From Beijerinckiaceae bacterium (GTDB taxonomy: Bacteria; Pseudomonadota; Alphaproteobacteria; Rhizobiales; Beijerinckiaceae), in the NCBI GenBank assembly GCA_027532775.1, contig JAPZTO010000001.1:948965-1012964 (forward strand): 64,000 nt of DNA, in the 5' to 3' direction. Positions 33,277 to 45,937 of the stretch are shown here, piece by piece (within the stretch, counting starts at the first letter, position 1; every line of letters begins with the position of its first letter). Under the pieces are notes generated by a model, which saw nothing but the letters and a program-made list of their open reading frames with translations, made no database searches and was not told where the DNA came from. A program made the position numbers and the translations under genes.

Positions 33277-34497
33277 ATGAGACGCGTTGTCGTCACGGGC
33301 ATGGGCATCGTTTCGTCCATCGGCAACAATACGCAGGAAGTCCTGGCCTCGCTGCACGAGGCGAAATCGGGCATCACGCCGGCCGCCGAGTTCACCGAAC
33401 ATGGTTTCCGCAGCCAGGTCTATGGCAAGCCGACGCTTGATCCCGCGACCATCCTCGACCGCCGCGCGATGCGCTTCCATGGCGGCGGCTCAGCCTGGAA
33501 CCAGGTTGCGATGGAGCAGGCGATCCGCGATGCGGGGCTCGAGGAGAGCGAAGTCTCGAACGAGCGCACCGGCATCATCATGGGGTCGGGCGGGCCTTCG
33601 ACGCGGACCCTGATGGAGGCGATCGACAAGGCGCGCGAGAGCGGCAACTCCAAGCGCGTCGGCCCGTTCGCGGTGCCGAAGGCGATGTCCTCGACAGCCT
33701 CCGCGACGCTGGCGACCTGGTTCAAGATCAAGGGCGTGAACTATTCGATTTCCTCGGCCTGCGCGACCTCGAACCATTGCATCGGCAATGCCTATGAGAT
33801 GATCCAGTGGGGCAAGCAGGACCGCGTCTTCGCGGGCGGCTGCGAGGAACTCGACTGGTCGCTATCGGTCCTGTTCGACGCGATGGGCGCGATGTCCTCG
33901 ACCTACAATGATTCCACCGCCTCGCGCGCCTATGACAAGAACCGCGACGGGTTCGTCATTGCCGGCGGCGCGGGCGTGATGGTGCTCGAGGAATACGAGG
34001 TCGCCAAGGCCCGCGGCGCGCGGATCCTCGCCGAGATTGTCGGCTATGGCGCGACCTCGGACGGCTATGACATGGTTGCCCCGTCGGGCGAGGGTGCGGT
34101 CCGCTGCATGAAACTGGCCCTCGGGGACCTCAAGGCGCCGATCGACTATATCAATCCGCATGGCACCTCGACGCCGGTCGGCGATATCAAGGAGATCGAG
34201 GCGGTGCGCGCGGTGTTCGGCGCGAAGGCCCAGTCGGTCCCGATTTCCTCGACCAAGTCGCTGACCGGACACAGCCTCGGCGCGACGGGCGTGCAGGAGG
34301 CGATCTATTCGGTTCTCATGATGCAGAACGGTTTCGTCTGCGAGAGCGCCCATATTACCGAGCTCGACCCCGACATGGCCGATATGAACATCGTCCGGAA
34401 GCGGATCGACAATGCGAAGCTGGGTCATGTGATGTCGAATTCCTTCGGGTTCGGCGGCACGAACGCGACCATCATCCTGAAACATCCGGAGGCGTGA
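33277..34497 (+). CDS. fabB: 3-oxoacyl-ACP synthase I FabB
   Basis: A 406-residue condensing enzyme that elongates cis-3-decenoyl-ACP in the FabA pathway. The catalytic triad is visible: Cys in [15 protein letters not shown], His in [11 protein letters not shown] and His in [13 protein letters not shown]. The C-terminal [15 protein letters not shown] is typical. The ATG at 33277 begins [16 protein letters not shown], matching the family; an earlier start does not. It sits 90 bases after fabA. Confidence 0.95.
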   Translation: MRRVVVTGMGIVSSIGNNTQEVLASLHEAKSGITPAAEFTEHGFRSQVYGKPTLDPATILDRRAMRFHGGGSAWNQVAMEQAIRDAGLEESEVSNERTGIIMGSGGPSTRTLMEAIDKARESGNSKRVGPFAVPKAMSSTASATLATWFKIKGVNYSISSACATSNHCIGNAYEMIQWGKQDRVFAGGCEELDWSLSVLFDAMGAMSSTYNDSTASRAYDKNRDGFVIAGGAGVMVLEEYEVAKARGARILAEIVGYGATSDGYDMVAPSGEGAVRCMKLALGDLKAPIDYINPHGTSTPVGDIKEIEAVRAVFGAKAQSVPISSTKSLTGHSLGATGVQEAIYSVLMMQNGFVCESAHITELDPDMADMNIVRKRIDNAKLGHVMSNSFGFGGTNATIILKHPEA

Positions 34498-34531
34498 GGC
34501 CTTCGGGCCCCGGCCAGCAGGGGAGACGCTG

Positions 34532-34804
34532 ATGCTGTTCATGGTGATCGAGCATTTCGACCAGGCCCGGGTGAAGGAGATCTATGCCCGTTTCCACGAG
34601 AAGGGCCGGATGATCCCGGATGGCCTTTCCTATGTGAGCAGCTGGATCTCGGCAGATTTCTCGCGCTGTTTCCAGGTGATGGAAACCGACGACGTGACCA
34701 AGCTGCAGGAATGGGTTCTCGCCTGGGGCGATCTCGCCCGGTTTGAAATCGTGCCGCTGGCCGGGTCGAAGGAGACCTATGCCGCGGTGCAGAAGCATCT
34801 CTGA
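34532..34804 (+). CDS. DUF3303 family protein in the fab cluster
   Basis: A 90-residue protein resembling DUF3303 (EthD/dimeric-barrel-like): MLFMVIEHFDQARVKEIYAR, MIPDGLSYVSSWI, CFQVMETDD and LQEWVLAWGDLARFEIVP. The fold suggests a small ferredoxin-like alpha/beta barrel. Its function is unknown. It lies between fabB and fabI with short spacing, suggesting transcription in the same operon. Confidence 0.75.
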   Translation: MLFMVIEHFDQARVKEIYARFHEKGRMIPDGLSYVSSWISADFSRCFQVMETDDVTKLQEWVLAWGDLARFEIVPLAGSKETYAAVQKHL

Positions 34805-34834
34805 GCCTCGTCAAGAACAAGGAGCCTGGCGCGC

Positions 34835-35644
34835 ATGACGTCGCTGATGGCAGGAAAGCGCGGCCTCATTATGGGCGTCGCCAACCAGAATTCGATTGCC
34901 TGGGGCATTGCCCGCACGCTGGCCGAACATGGCGCGAGCCTGGCCTTCACCTATCAGGGCGAGGCCCTCGGCAAGCGCGTGAAACCGCTGGCGGAAAGCC
35001 TCGGATCCAGCCTGGTCCTGCCTTGCGATGTCGAGGACATTGCCTCGGTCGATGCGGTGTTCGACGCGCTCAAGGCCGAATGGGGCGGGCTCGACTTTGT
35101 CGTCCATGCCATCGGCTTCTCGGACAAGAACGAGCTGAAGGGCCGTTATGCCGATACGACGCGCGAGAATTTCGTGCGGACCATGGTGATCTCCTGCTTC
35201 TCCTTCACCGAGATTGCACGGCGGGCAGCCGCGTTGATGCCGCCGGAAGGCGGAACGCTTCTGACGCTGACCTATGGCGGTGCGAACCGCGTGTCGCCCA
35301 ATTACAACGTGATGGGCGTGGCCAAGGCAGCACTGGAAAGCTCCGTCCGCTATCTCGCCGCCGATCTTGGCCGGGACAATATCCGCGTCAACGCGATCTC
35401 GGCCGGCCCGGTCCGGACGTTGGCCGGCGCCGGCATCACCGATGCGCGCTTCACCTTCGCCTACCAGACAAAGCATTCGCCGCTGCGGCGGCCGATCACG
35501 CTCGAGGAACTGGGCGGCTCGGCGCTCTACCTGCTCTCCCCGCTTTCGGGCGGCGTGACAGGCGAGATCCATTATGTCGATTCCGGCTATTCGATCATGA
35601 AAATGCCAAGGGCCGAGGACATGAAGGCCGAAGCCGAGGGCTGA
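34835..35644 (+). CDS. fabI: Enoyl-ACP reductase FabI
   Basis: A 269-residue NAD(P)H-dependent short-chain reductase that performs the last step of each fatty acid elongation round. The N-terminal GLIMGVANQNSIAWGIA is the divergent FabI nucleotide-binding loop. The catalytic pair is the Tyr and Lys in NYNVMGVAKAA (Y-x6-K). Triclosan-type inhibitors target this class. It follows DUF3303 and precedes the DsbA-like gene with short intergenic gaps, so fabA-fabB-DUF3303-fabI probably is one unit. Confidence 0.93.
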   Translation: MTSLMAGKRGLIMGVANQNSIAWGIARTLAEHGASLAFTYQGEALGKRVKPLAESLGSSLVLPCDVEDIASVDAVFDALKAEWGGLDFVVHAIGFSDKNELKGRYADTTRENFVRTMVISCFSFTEIARRAAALMPPEGGTLLTLTYGGANRVSPNYNVMGVAKAALESSVRYLAADLGRDNIRVNAISAGPVRTLAGAGITDARFTFAYQTKHSPLRRPITLEELGGSALYLLSPLSGGVTGEIHYVDSGYSIMKMPRAEDMKAEAEG

Positions 35645-35668
35645 GCCCGGCACATCAGGAAGCAGGTC

Positions 35669-36322
35669 ATGATCTCGCGTCGAATCCTCGTGGCCGGCCT
35701 TGCCGGCGTTTCTGCTTCAGGCCTGCCCGCTTTGGCCATCGCACAGGCGAACCAGCCGGAATTCTACCCGGTTCCGGTCGAACTCATCGCCAATCTCGAG
35801 CGGTTGCAGGGGGCCGTCACGCTTGGCCCGCGCAATGCCGATATCCGGCTGTATGAATTCTTCGACTATAATTGCGGCTGGTGCCGGCGGACATCGGTCG
35901 ATTCCCGCGCCCTGATCAAGGCGAACAAGGACCTTGCGGTCGTGCTGGTGAATTATGCCGTGCTGGGCATTCCCTCGATCAGCGCGACGCGGGTGGCTCT
36001 CGCCTTCTCGCGCCAGAAAGCGGACCGCTATCTCGATTTTCATGAGGCCCTGTTCAGGCGACGCGGCACGATCGACGGCCAGATCGCGATGGATGTCGCC
36101 GGCACGTTCGGGGTCGACAGGAAGCGCCTGCTTGACGATGCGGATTCCGATGCCGTGACGGCTGCCATGCGCGCGGCGTCGCAGCTCGGCTCGACCCTCG
36201 GCTTCCAGGCGACGCCGTCCTATCTTGTCGGGACGGAGGGGTTCACCGGTTTTCTCGATCGTGCGGCCAAGCAGAAGGCCATCGAGGCCTGGCGCCAATG
36301 CGAGAAGACGCGCTGCGCCTGA
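35669..36322 (+). CDS. DsbA-family periplasmic thioredoxin-like protein
   Basis: A 217-residue exported protein. The signal peptide (MISRRILVAGLAGVSASGLP) with a twin-arginine-like RR is followed by an YEFFDYNCGWCRR active site: CxxC is CGWC, of the disulfide oxidoreductase type. The cis-Pro loop is in ATPSYLVGTEGF. It may oxidise or reduce disulfides in the envelope. It sits 24 bases after fabI, possibly as a read-through member of that operon. Substrate is unknown. Confidence 0.85.
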   Translation: MISRRILVAGLAGVSASGLPALAIAQANQPEFYPVPVELIANLERLQGAVTLGPRNADIRLYEFFDYNCGWCRRTSVDSRALIKANKDLAVVLVNYAVLGIPSISATRVALAFSRQKADRYLDFHEALFRRRGTIDGQIAMDVAGTFGVDRKRLLDDADSDAVTAAMRAASQLGSTLGFQATPSYLVGTEGFTGFLDRAAKQKAIEAWRQCEKTRCA

Positions 36323-37084
36323 TCAGAAGCCCGGAAACCGGAGGCCGGCCGCGCGCCGCAACAGGTCGATCGCGATCAGGGTCAGCACGATTTTCAGGAT
36401 CGTCTGGAACAGGCGCTCCGGCATTTTCTCCAGAAGCCGTGTGCCCATCACTGTGCCGATGAAGCCGCTGACGATCATCGCTGCAATCAGGGGCAGCCAG
36501 GCGACGAGCGCGATGCCGATCAGGCTGAACGCGATCACCTTGAAGAGATGCTGTGCCGTCATCATCACGGCATGCGTGGCGATCAGGCCCTTCCGGTCGA
36601 GCTTGAGCGGCAGCAGCAGGGCCTGGACGAAGGGCCCCGTCGCCCCGACGAACATGGTGAGGACCGAGGCGACACCGCCACCCAGCACCAGCCCGGCCGA
36701 GGAAAGGCCAGGAATCTGCGGCTTCGGCACCCAGACCATTGCGAGGATGAAGAGGCCGAGCATGCCGAGGAGGATGCGTTCGGGCAGGCTGACGAAGAGC
36801 CAGGCGCCGAGAGCCACGCCGGCCAGCGCGCCGATCAGGAACCGCGCAACGGCGGGCCAATGCGCATGCTTGCGCTGGAGGATCGCCCGGCCGAGATTCG
36901 AGCCGACCTGCACCACGCCATGAACCGCGATCACGACATTCGGTGCGACCGTGCCGGCAAGGGCACCAAGCATCGCCACCCCGCCGCCGATGCCGAAAGC
37001 CGCCGTCAGCGCAGAGGTGAAGAACGAAACGCCGATCAGCAGCAGGGCCGTGGCCAGATCGATGCCCGGCGGCAGGAAGATCAT
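36323..37084 (-). CDS. TauE/SafE-family sulfite/organosulfonate exporter-like permease
   Basis: A 253-residue integral membrane protein with about eight helices. It shows the family's two repeated halves (AAFGIGGGVAMLGALAG early and GATGPFVQALLLP later, a GGG-rich half-repeat). Members export sulfite, sulfoacetate or similar anions. Its first codons overlap the end of the SAF-domain gene by four bases, so the two are co-transcribed and may handle one compound. The substrate is unassigned. Confidence 0.8.
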   Translation of the reverse strand: MIFLPPGIDLATALLLIGVSFFTSALTAAFGIGGGVAMLGALAGTVAPNVVIAVHGVVQVGSNLGRAILQRKHAHWPAVARFLIGALAGVALGAWLFVSLPERILLGMLGLFILAMVWVPKPQIPGLSSAGLVLGGGVASVLTMFVGATGPFVQALLLPLKLDRKGLIATHAVMMTAQHLFKVIAFSLIGIALVAWLPLIAAMIVSGFIGTVMGTRLLEKMPERLFQTILKIVLTLIAIDLLRRAAGLRFPGF

Positions 37085-38418
37085 GCGCCCCCCCAGATGA
37101 GCGCATCCATCTCGGAGCGCATCTGCACGAGCACGGAATCCGCCGGCAGACTGACCTTCTCCCGCGTGATCAACTCGCCCTTGGCGATCGGGGCGAGCAC
37201 AGTGCCGCCATGGAGCATGCCGACGGGCCAGGCGCGCGCCGCGCGGGCATCGGTGACGGTCAGCGTGAAGGAGCGGTAGCAGGTCTCGCCGATGGCATCG
37301 AGCCGTTCGCCGGGCGCCAGCGCGCGCTTGGCACGGGCACAGACCTCTGCGCTCGGCGTGGGGAGCGGGAACATCTCCGCCTGACCATAGAGCACGGCCC
37401 GCGCAGCCGAGAGCGGCACTTCGAGGCTGGTCAGGTGATGCGGGCGGTAGAAGGTGTAATAGGGCCCCTCGCCGCCCATCCTGAGATCATGCATGCGCTC
37501 GCAAAGGCGGGGATGGTCCATTTCGACCACGATGAAGACGCCGGGCGCGACACCCTTGCCCACCGTGTAATCCACCACGCCCTTGCGGCTGAGGATGCCG
37601 CCATCGGCCTTGGGCACCAGCACCTTCTCGAGCATGGCGAGCGTGGCTTCCGGCCCGTGCATGCCCGGCACGTCGACGGTGAGCCCGGTGGCATTGGCGA
37701 TGGCCGCCATCTCGACCATGGTCTTGGAGCCGTCGATGAACTCGACCAGCATGCGCGGATTCATGTTCCGCCGTTCGGCCTCGGCGCGGTAATCATCCGG
37801 CACCGCATCCGGGTTGAACGGGTTGTTCTTGCCCTTGCCGGCGGCAATCACGGGATAGCCGAGGGCCGTGGCAAAATTGATCAGCTCCATCGTGGCGGTC
37901 GGCTCGTCCCCGGCGCCGATCGTATAGACGATCCCCGCCTGATCGGCCTCGCGCTTGAGGAGCGGGCCGATCGTCACGTCTGCCTCGACATTCATCATGA
38001 CGAGGTGCTTGCCCTGGCGGATCGTGGCGCGGCCGAGTTCAGCCCCGGCGGCCGGGCGACCGGTCGCGTCGATGACCACATCGATGAGGCCGCTGCGCAG
38101 CATGGTATGGGCATCATCGATGATCGCGATCCCCCCGGCCTCGATGGCACGGTCAAGCGCCGGCAGGCCGTCGACGGGAATGCCGAGCGTCTCGGGAAGC
38201 CGGGCGATTCGGATCGCCTCCTGCGCGTTCCGGCCGGAACGATCGACGATCGCCCCGATCCGCATGCCTTGCATCCGGGCAATCTGGGTGACGAGATCAG
38301 TCCCCATCTCGCCGCAGCCGATCACACCGACGCGGATCGGCTGGCCGGATTGCTCCCGGGCCGCGAGATCCGCCGCCAGCCCGCGCGCCGCGATTGCCGG
38401 CGCCTGTCGCATCGTCAT
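37081..38418 (-). CDS. NAD(P)-binding oxidoreductase with C-terminal SAF domain
   Basis: A 445-residue protein. The Rossmann motif VGVIGCGEMGTDLV lies near residue 30, and GKGKNNPFNPDAVP and MLVEFIDGSKTMVEM are in the middle. The last 80 residues (APGERLDAIGETC to KGELITREKVSLP) form a SAF domain, a small fold found in antifreeze and FlgA/CpaB proteins. Such proteins are often labelled homoserine dehydrogenase-like or FlgA; the nearest characterised relatives act in sugar-acid pathways, but the reaction here is unknown. It is coupled to the TauE-like permease through an overlapping stop/start. The start at 38418 is the first Met upstream of the fold; it leaves a 28-residue extension. Confidence 0.72.
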   Translation of the reverse strand: MTMRQAPAIAARGLAADLAAREQSGQPIRVGVIGCGEMGTDLVTQIARMQGMRIGAIVDRSGRNAQEAIRIARLPETLGIPVDGLPALDRAIEAGGIAIIDDAHTMLRSGLIDVVIDATGRPAAGAELGRATIRQGKHLVMMNVEADVTIGPLLKREADQAGIVYTIGAGDEPTATMELINFATALGYPVIAAGKGKNNPFNPDAVPDDYRAEAERRNMNPRMLVEFIDGSKTMVEMAAIANATGLTVDVPGMHGPEATLAMLEKVLVPKADGGILSRKGVVDYTVGKGVAPGVFIVVEMDHPRLCERMHDLRMGGEGPYYTFYRPHHLTSLEVPLSAARAVLYGQAEMFPLPTPSAEVCARAKRALAPGERLDAIGETCYRSFTLTVTDARAARAWPVGMLHGGTVLAPIAKGELITREKVSLPADSVLVQMRSEMDALIWGGA

Positions 38419-38504
38419 GATATCCCCAAGCGTCCCCGGGCATTGTTGTCGCCCTTTCCTGCCGAGGGACGGTTTTTTCCCAGCGCTGTCAATCGCAAAA
38501 AGGG

Positions 38505-41978
<3,474 letters not shown>

Positions 41979-42129
41979 GAGCAACTCCCCCGGGACGCGC
42001 AGCATGATTGCGCGTTTTTTGCAGCGCGTCATGCCTCTTCGCGAAGGAAGGGGGCGGAGTCGACCCGGTCAGCCTTGTGGTTTCGGCATGCAATGCATGC
42101 GGAAACCCGATGGCTGGGATGAATCCGGA

Positions 42130-43314
42130 TCAGATCACATTGCGTTCGAGCAGCGGGCGGTTCTCGCCAAGCCGGGCAAAACCGAGATCGCCGAGATCGA
42201 GGCTGCGGTAGCTGCCCTCGACGATCAGCTCGGCCAGACCGCGCCCGACCGCCGGCGATTGCTGCAAGCCATGGCCGGAAAAGCCACAGGCGAGATAGGC
42301 ATTCGCAAGGTCGCCCAGCCGGCCGACAACCGCGTTGTGATCCAGCAGGTTCATGTCGTAATGGCCGGCCCAGGCCCGGCCCGGCCGGATCGCCTCGAAA
42401 GCCGGGATGCGCGTGGCGAGGGCGGGCCAGATCACTTCCTCGAAGAGCGGCCAGTCGACCTCGAAATCATGCGCGAAATCGACCGGTTCGGGCTCGTCCG
42501 GCGAATAGCCGGTGATGAAGCCGGTGCCTTCCGGCCGCCACCAGACGCCCGTCGCGTCGATGACCAGCGGATGGGCGGGAAACGTGCCTTTCGCGGCGAA
42601 GGAAAAGACCGAGCGCTTTTTGGCATAGACCGGCACGGGACACCCGGCCTGCTCGCACAGGAGGCGCGCGCCGGAGGCACCGGCCGCGTTGACGAAGGCG
42701 CCGCAGGCGATGCTTTCGCCGGAATCGAGCATGACCGCCTCGATCCGGTCGGCTTTCCTCTGAATGTCAACCACGCGGGCCTTGCGGTATTCAACGCCGG
42801 CGGCGCGGGCTGCCTTGCGGAAAGCCTGCATCAGGCCGTAACCGTCGAACCAGCCCTCGCCGGCAAGGCCCAGCGAGCCGATGGCGACATCCTCGATCGA
42901 GAGATAGGGGAAACGCGCCGCCAGAGCCGCAGGATCGAGCAGGGCGATATTGGCACCAAGGCGGGACTGATCGGCATTGTTGGCCTCGAAAACGCCCCGC
43001 GCGGCCTCTGTGCCGAGATAGAGGTAGCCGCCCTCGTGCAGGCCGATCTCGGGGCGTTCACCCTCCACCGCGAGCCGCTCGCCGATCTCGCGCAGGAAGC
43101 CGATGCCATAGAGCGAGATGGCGATATTCACCGGCTGGGAGAATTGCTGCCGGATGGACCCGGCCGAAAGGGCCGAGGCCGAGAACTGGTAGGTCGGGTC
43201 GGGCTCGACCACGACGATCCGGCCCCGGAATCCGGGATGGGTAGCGAGGTGCCAGGCAATGGAGGAGCCGATCACGGCGCCCCCGGCAATCACGATATCG
43301 GCTGTATCCGTCAT
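42130..43314 (-). CDS. FAD-dependent amine/D-amino-acid oxidase family protein
   Basis: A 394-residue DAO-type flavoprotein. The dinucleotide-binding GGAVIGSSIAWHLA lies near the N-terminus, AGSIRQQFSQPVNI and EGGYLYLG follow, and GFSGHGLQQSPAVGRGLAEL at the C-terminus completes the FAD-binding fold. It is of the FOXRED1/sarcosine-oxidase-like subgroup. It lies divergent from an ALDH7-type dehydrogenase, so oxidation of a cyclic or N-alkyl amine followed by aldehyde oxidation is likely, for example L-pipecolate; that pairing is inferred. The start at 43314 matches MTDTADIVIAGG. Confidence 0.75.
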   Translation of the reverse strand: MTDTADIVIAGGAVIGSSIAWHLATHPGFRGRIVVVEPDPTYQFSASALSAGSIRQQFSQPVNIAISLYGIGFLREIGERLAVEGERPEIGLHEGGYLYLGTEAARGVFEANNADQSRLGANIALLDPAALAARFPYLSIEDVAIGSLGLAGEGWFDGYGLMQAFRKAARAAGVEYRKARVVDIQRKADRIEAVMLDSGESIACGAFVNAAGASGARLLCEQAGCPVPVYAKKRSVFSFAAKGTFPAHPLVIDATGVWWRPEGTGFITGYSPDEPEPVDFAHDFEVDWPLFEEVIWPALATRIPAFEAIRPGRAWAGHYDMNLLDHNAVVGRLGDLANAYLACGFSGHGLQQSPAVGRGLAELIVEGSYRSLDLGDLGFARLGENRPLLERNVI

Positions 43315-43471
43315 GGGAATTCCGCCCGGGACTCTTCGCCCGGCAGGGCCGGGCCGATCGGGATGGAGGGATGATTCCCCGTTTCTTCGCGTGTTTCGCC
43401 GGGGTTTCAAAGTGAATTCTCCTGCTGCGGTGCGAAAATCCGCGAAAGAAGGCATTCCCCTGCCCGGGGGC

Positions 43472-43491
43472 TTGGTCTAGCGTCGGACCAA
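43472..43491. promoter_or_regulatory. Inverted repeat upstream of ALDH7 gene
   Basis: TTGGTC and GACCAA are separated by eight bases, 54 bases before the aldehyde dehydrogenase start and within the divergent promoter region. It may be an operator, though no regulator gene is adjacent. Confidence 0.4.
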
Positions 43492-43544
43492 ATCACGATC
43501 CGCCGGCAGCGCCGAGCCGCGCCGGCCATTCAGGGAAAACCCGC

Positions 43545-45110
43545 ATGTCCAACTTTCTGGCCCAGGAATTCGCGTCCATGGTCTCCGCCCCGAAACAGGA
43601 AGCGGAGATCCTGCTCGAGGGTTTCGGCATTCCGGCTGCCCGGCTGCATGGCGGGACGCTGAAGGTCCGCTCGCCGATCAACGGCGACACCCTCGCGGAG
43701 ATCGCGGAGAATTCGCCAGAGGATGTCCGCGCCGCGATCGGACGGGCGAGCCAGGCCTTCCTCGCGTGGCGGCAGGTGCCGGCGCCGAAGCGTGGTGAAT
43801 TCGTCCGGCTGATCGGCGAGGAACTGCGCAAGGCCAAGAGCCAGCTTGGCCTGCTCGTCACGCTCGAGGCCGGCAAGATCACATCCGAAGGCCTCGGCGA
43901 AGTGCAGGAAATGATCGATATCTGCGATTTTGCGGTTGGCCTCTCGCGCCAGCTCTACGGGCTGACCATTGCCACCGAGCGGCCCAACCACCGGATGATG
44001 GAGACCTGGCACCCGCTGGGTCCGGTCGGGGTGATCACCGCGTTCAACTTTCCCGTCGCGGTCTGGGCCTGGAACGCGGCGCTCGCCTTCGTGTGTGGCG
44101 ATCCGGTGATCTGGAAACCCTCGGAGAAGACCCCGCTCACGGCGCTGGCTGTCGGCGAGATCTTCAAGAGGGCTGCGCAGCGTTTCGAGGCGGAGGGCAA
44201 CGGCGCCATTCCTGCGGGCCTGTCGGAAATTGTGATCGGCGCCGCCCCGGTCGGCGAGGCCCTGGTCTCGGATGCGCGGGTGCCACTCGTCTCTGCAACC
44301 GGCTCGACGGCGATGGGCCGCAAGGTCGGCCCGAAGCTGGCCGAGCGTTTCGCCCGGGCCCTGCTGGAACTCGGTGGCAACAATGCCGCCATCGTCACGC
44401 CAAGTGCCGATCTCGATCTCGCGCTGCGCGGCATCGCCTTCGCGGCGATGGGCACGGCCGGCCAGCGCTGCACGACCTTGCGGCGGCTGTTCCTGCACCG
44501 TTCGATCGCCGATGCGCTGATGCCGCGGCTGATCAAGGTCTGGGCTTCGGCGAAGATCGGTGATCCGAGGGTTACAGGAACACTGATCGGGCCGCTGATC
44601 GACGAGGCTGCCTTCCAGGGGATGGAGCGGGCGCTGTCCGAGGCGCGGGCGCTCGGCGCCACCGTGCATGGTGGCGGCAAGGCCGAAGGCGTGGCCGGCG
44701 GCATCTATGCCCGGCCGGCTCTGGTCGAGATGGCCGGACAGGCCGGACCGATGCTGCACGAGACTTTCGCGCCGATCCTCTATGTCACGCGCTACGACAC
44801 GATCGAGGAGGCCATCGCGCTCAACAATGCCGTCGGGGCGGGCTTGTCCTCGTCGATCTTCACCCGCGACATGCGCGAGGCGGAACTGTTCGTCTCGGCT
44901 GCCGGCTCGGATTGCGGGATCGCCAATGTCAATATCGGGCCTTCCGGCGCCGAGATCGGCGGGGCCTTCGGCGGCGAGAAGGAGACCGGGGGCGGGCGCG
45001 AGGCCGGTTCGGATTCGTGGAAGGCCTATATGCGGCGGGCCACGAACACGATCAATTACGGCAACGCCCTGCCGTTGGCGCAGGGCGTCAAGTTCGACGT
45101 GGATGGCTGA
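43545..45110 (+). CDS. ALDH7-type aldehyde dehydrogenase (2-aminoadipate-6-semialdehyde dehydrogenase-like)
   Basis: A 521-residue aldehyde dehydrogenase of the ALDH7/antiquitin group, which oxidises 2-aminoadipate-6-semialdehyde in lysine catabolism. Visible are the NAD-binding FNFPVAVWAWNAALAF and KPSEKTPLTALA, the catalytic Glu in LLELGGNNAA and Cys in GTAGQRCTTLRRLF, and the family-typical GGAFGGEKETGGGREAGSDS near the end. Divergent from the FAD oxidase, it probably acts in the same pathway, such as L-lysine through pipecolate to 2-aminoadipate. The ATG at 43545 follows the region's only inverted repeat. Confidence 0.85.
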   Translation: MSNFLAQEFASMVSAPKQEAEILLEGFGIPAARLHGGTLKVRSPINGDTLAEIAENSPEDVRAAIGRASQAFLAWRQVPAPKRGEFVRLIGEELRKAKSQLGLLVTLEAGKITSEGLGEVQEMIDICDFAVGLSRQLYGLTIATERPNHRMMETWHPLGPVGVITAFNFPVAVWAWNAALAFVCGDPVIWKPSEKTPLTALAVGEIFKRAAQRFEAEGNGAIPAGLSEIVIGAAPVGEALVSDARVPLVSATGSTAMGRKVGPKLAERFARALLELGGNNAAIVTPSADLDLALRGIAFAAMGTAGQRCTTLRRLFLHRSIADALMPRLIKVWASAKIGDPRVTGTLIGPLIDEAAFQGMERALSEARALGATVHGGGKAEGVAGGIYARPALVEMAGQAGPMLHETFAPILYVTRYDTIEEAIALNNAVGAGLSSSIFTRDMREAELFVSAAGSDCGIANVNIGPSGAEIGGAFGGEKETGGGREAGSDSWKAYMRRATNTINYGNALPLAQGVKFDVDG

Positions 45111-45122
45111 CCCCGCCGGGAG

Positions 45123-45761
45123 TCACGCCCGGGATTCGCGGGCCTCGAAGATCCAGGCGGCCACGGCACCATAGATCACGTGGCCCGCGAAGCTCATGAA
45201 GGACAATTCGCCGCCCTCGCCGAGCAGGTAGAAGGACAACCCGCCCAGCGGCGCCATCAGGCCGAGCGCGTTGAGCCAGGTGAAGGTGCCCCAGGCGATC
45301 GAATCGCGCAGCCTTTCGTTCCGGTTGATGAATCGGGTGGCGATGAAAAGGGTCACGATGGCCCAGAAGGCGAGATGCCCGGGCGTTCCCGCGCCCTTGG
45401 CGAAGTAATAGGCTACGCCGAGGCTGAAAGTCAGGAACACGACCGCATCGAGAACGAGGCTCCAGTTCTTCAGATGGCGCGAGATCACGAAATAGAGGAC
45501 CGGATAGCCGATGATGCCGACGGCATAATGCAGCACCTCGCGCAGGTAATAGTTCACCGACAGGCCGAGATTATGGTGGAAGATCGCATCGATCAGCCCT
45601 GCAGGCTCGAGCGGATAGCCGAGAACGGCCTTGGTCAGGACACGGGCCCAGATCTCCCAGATCAGAAGGCCCGCAAGTCCGCCAAGGGCGAGGTTGACGA
45701 GGGTCCGGGTCCCCGGAATGGTGATGGCCCGCGTGGCGGCCGGCATGGTCGAAGCATTCAT
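45123..45761 (-). CDS. Integral membrane protein of unknown function
   Basis: A 212-residue membrane protein with about six helices; the first is LVNLALGGLAGLLIWEIWAR, and the others include VLDAVVFLTFSLGVAYYFAK and HLAFWAIVTLFIATRFIN. No catalytic or transport signature is recognised. The start at 45761 has GGGGGA six bases upstream; a longer frame is not hydrophobic. It is convergent with the ALDH gene and divergent from the CoA-transferase gene. Confidence 0.7.
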   Translation of the reverse strand: MNASTMPAATRAITIPGTRTLVNLALGGLAGLLIWEIWARVLTKAVLGYPLEPAGLIDAIFHHNLGLSVNYYLREVLHYAVGIIGYPVLYFVISRHLKNWSLVLDAVVFLTFSLGVAYYFAKGAGTPGHLAFWAIVTLFIATRFINRNERLRDSIAWGTFTWLNALGLMAPLGGLSFYLLGEGGELSFMSFAGHVIYGAVAAWIFEARESRA

Positions 45762-45937
45762 GAAATCCCCCCGTTCCGGACCCTGATGACCCGCGAGATC
45801 GTTATGCCTGCAGCGTTCCGGAAAGGGAAAACACGCTTGTTCACGCCTTGGCGAGAATGGCGTGACAGCCTCACCCTCCGGGTGCGCGAGCGGTTCGAGG
45901 CTTGCGGGCGCGCACGGAGTGTGATCCTCCTTCAGCC

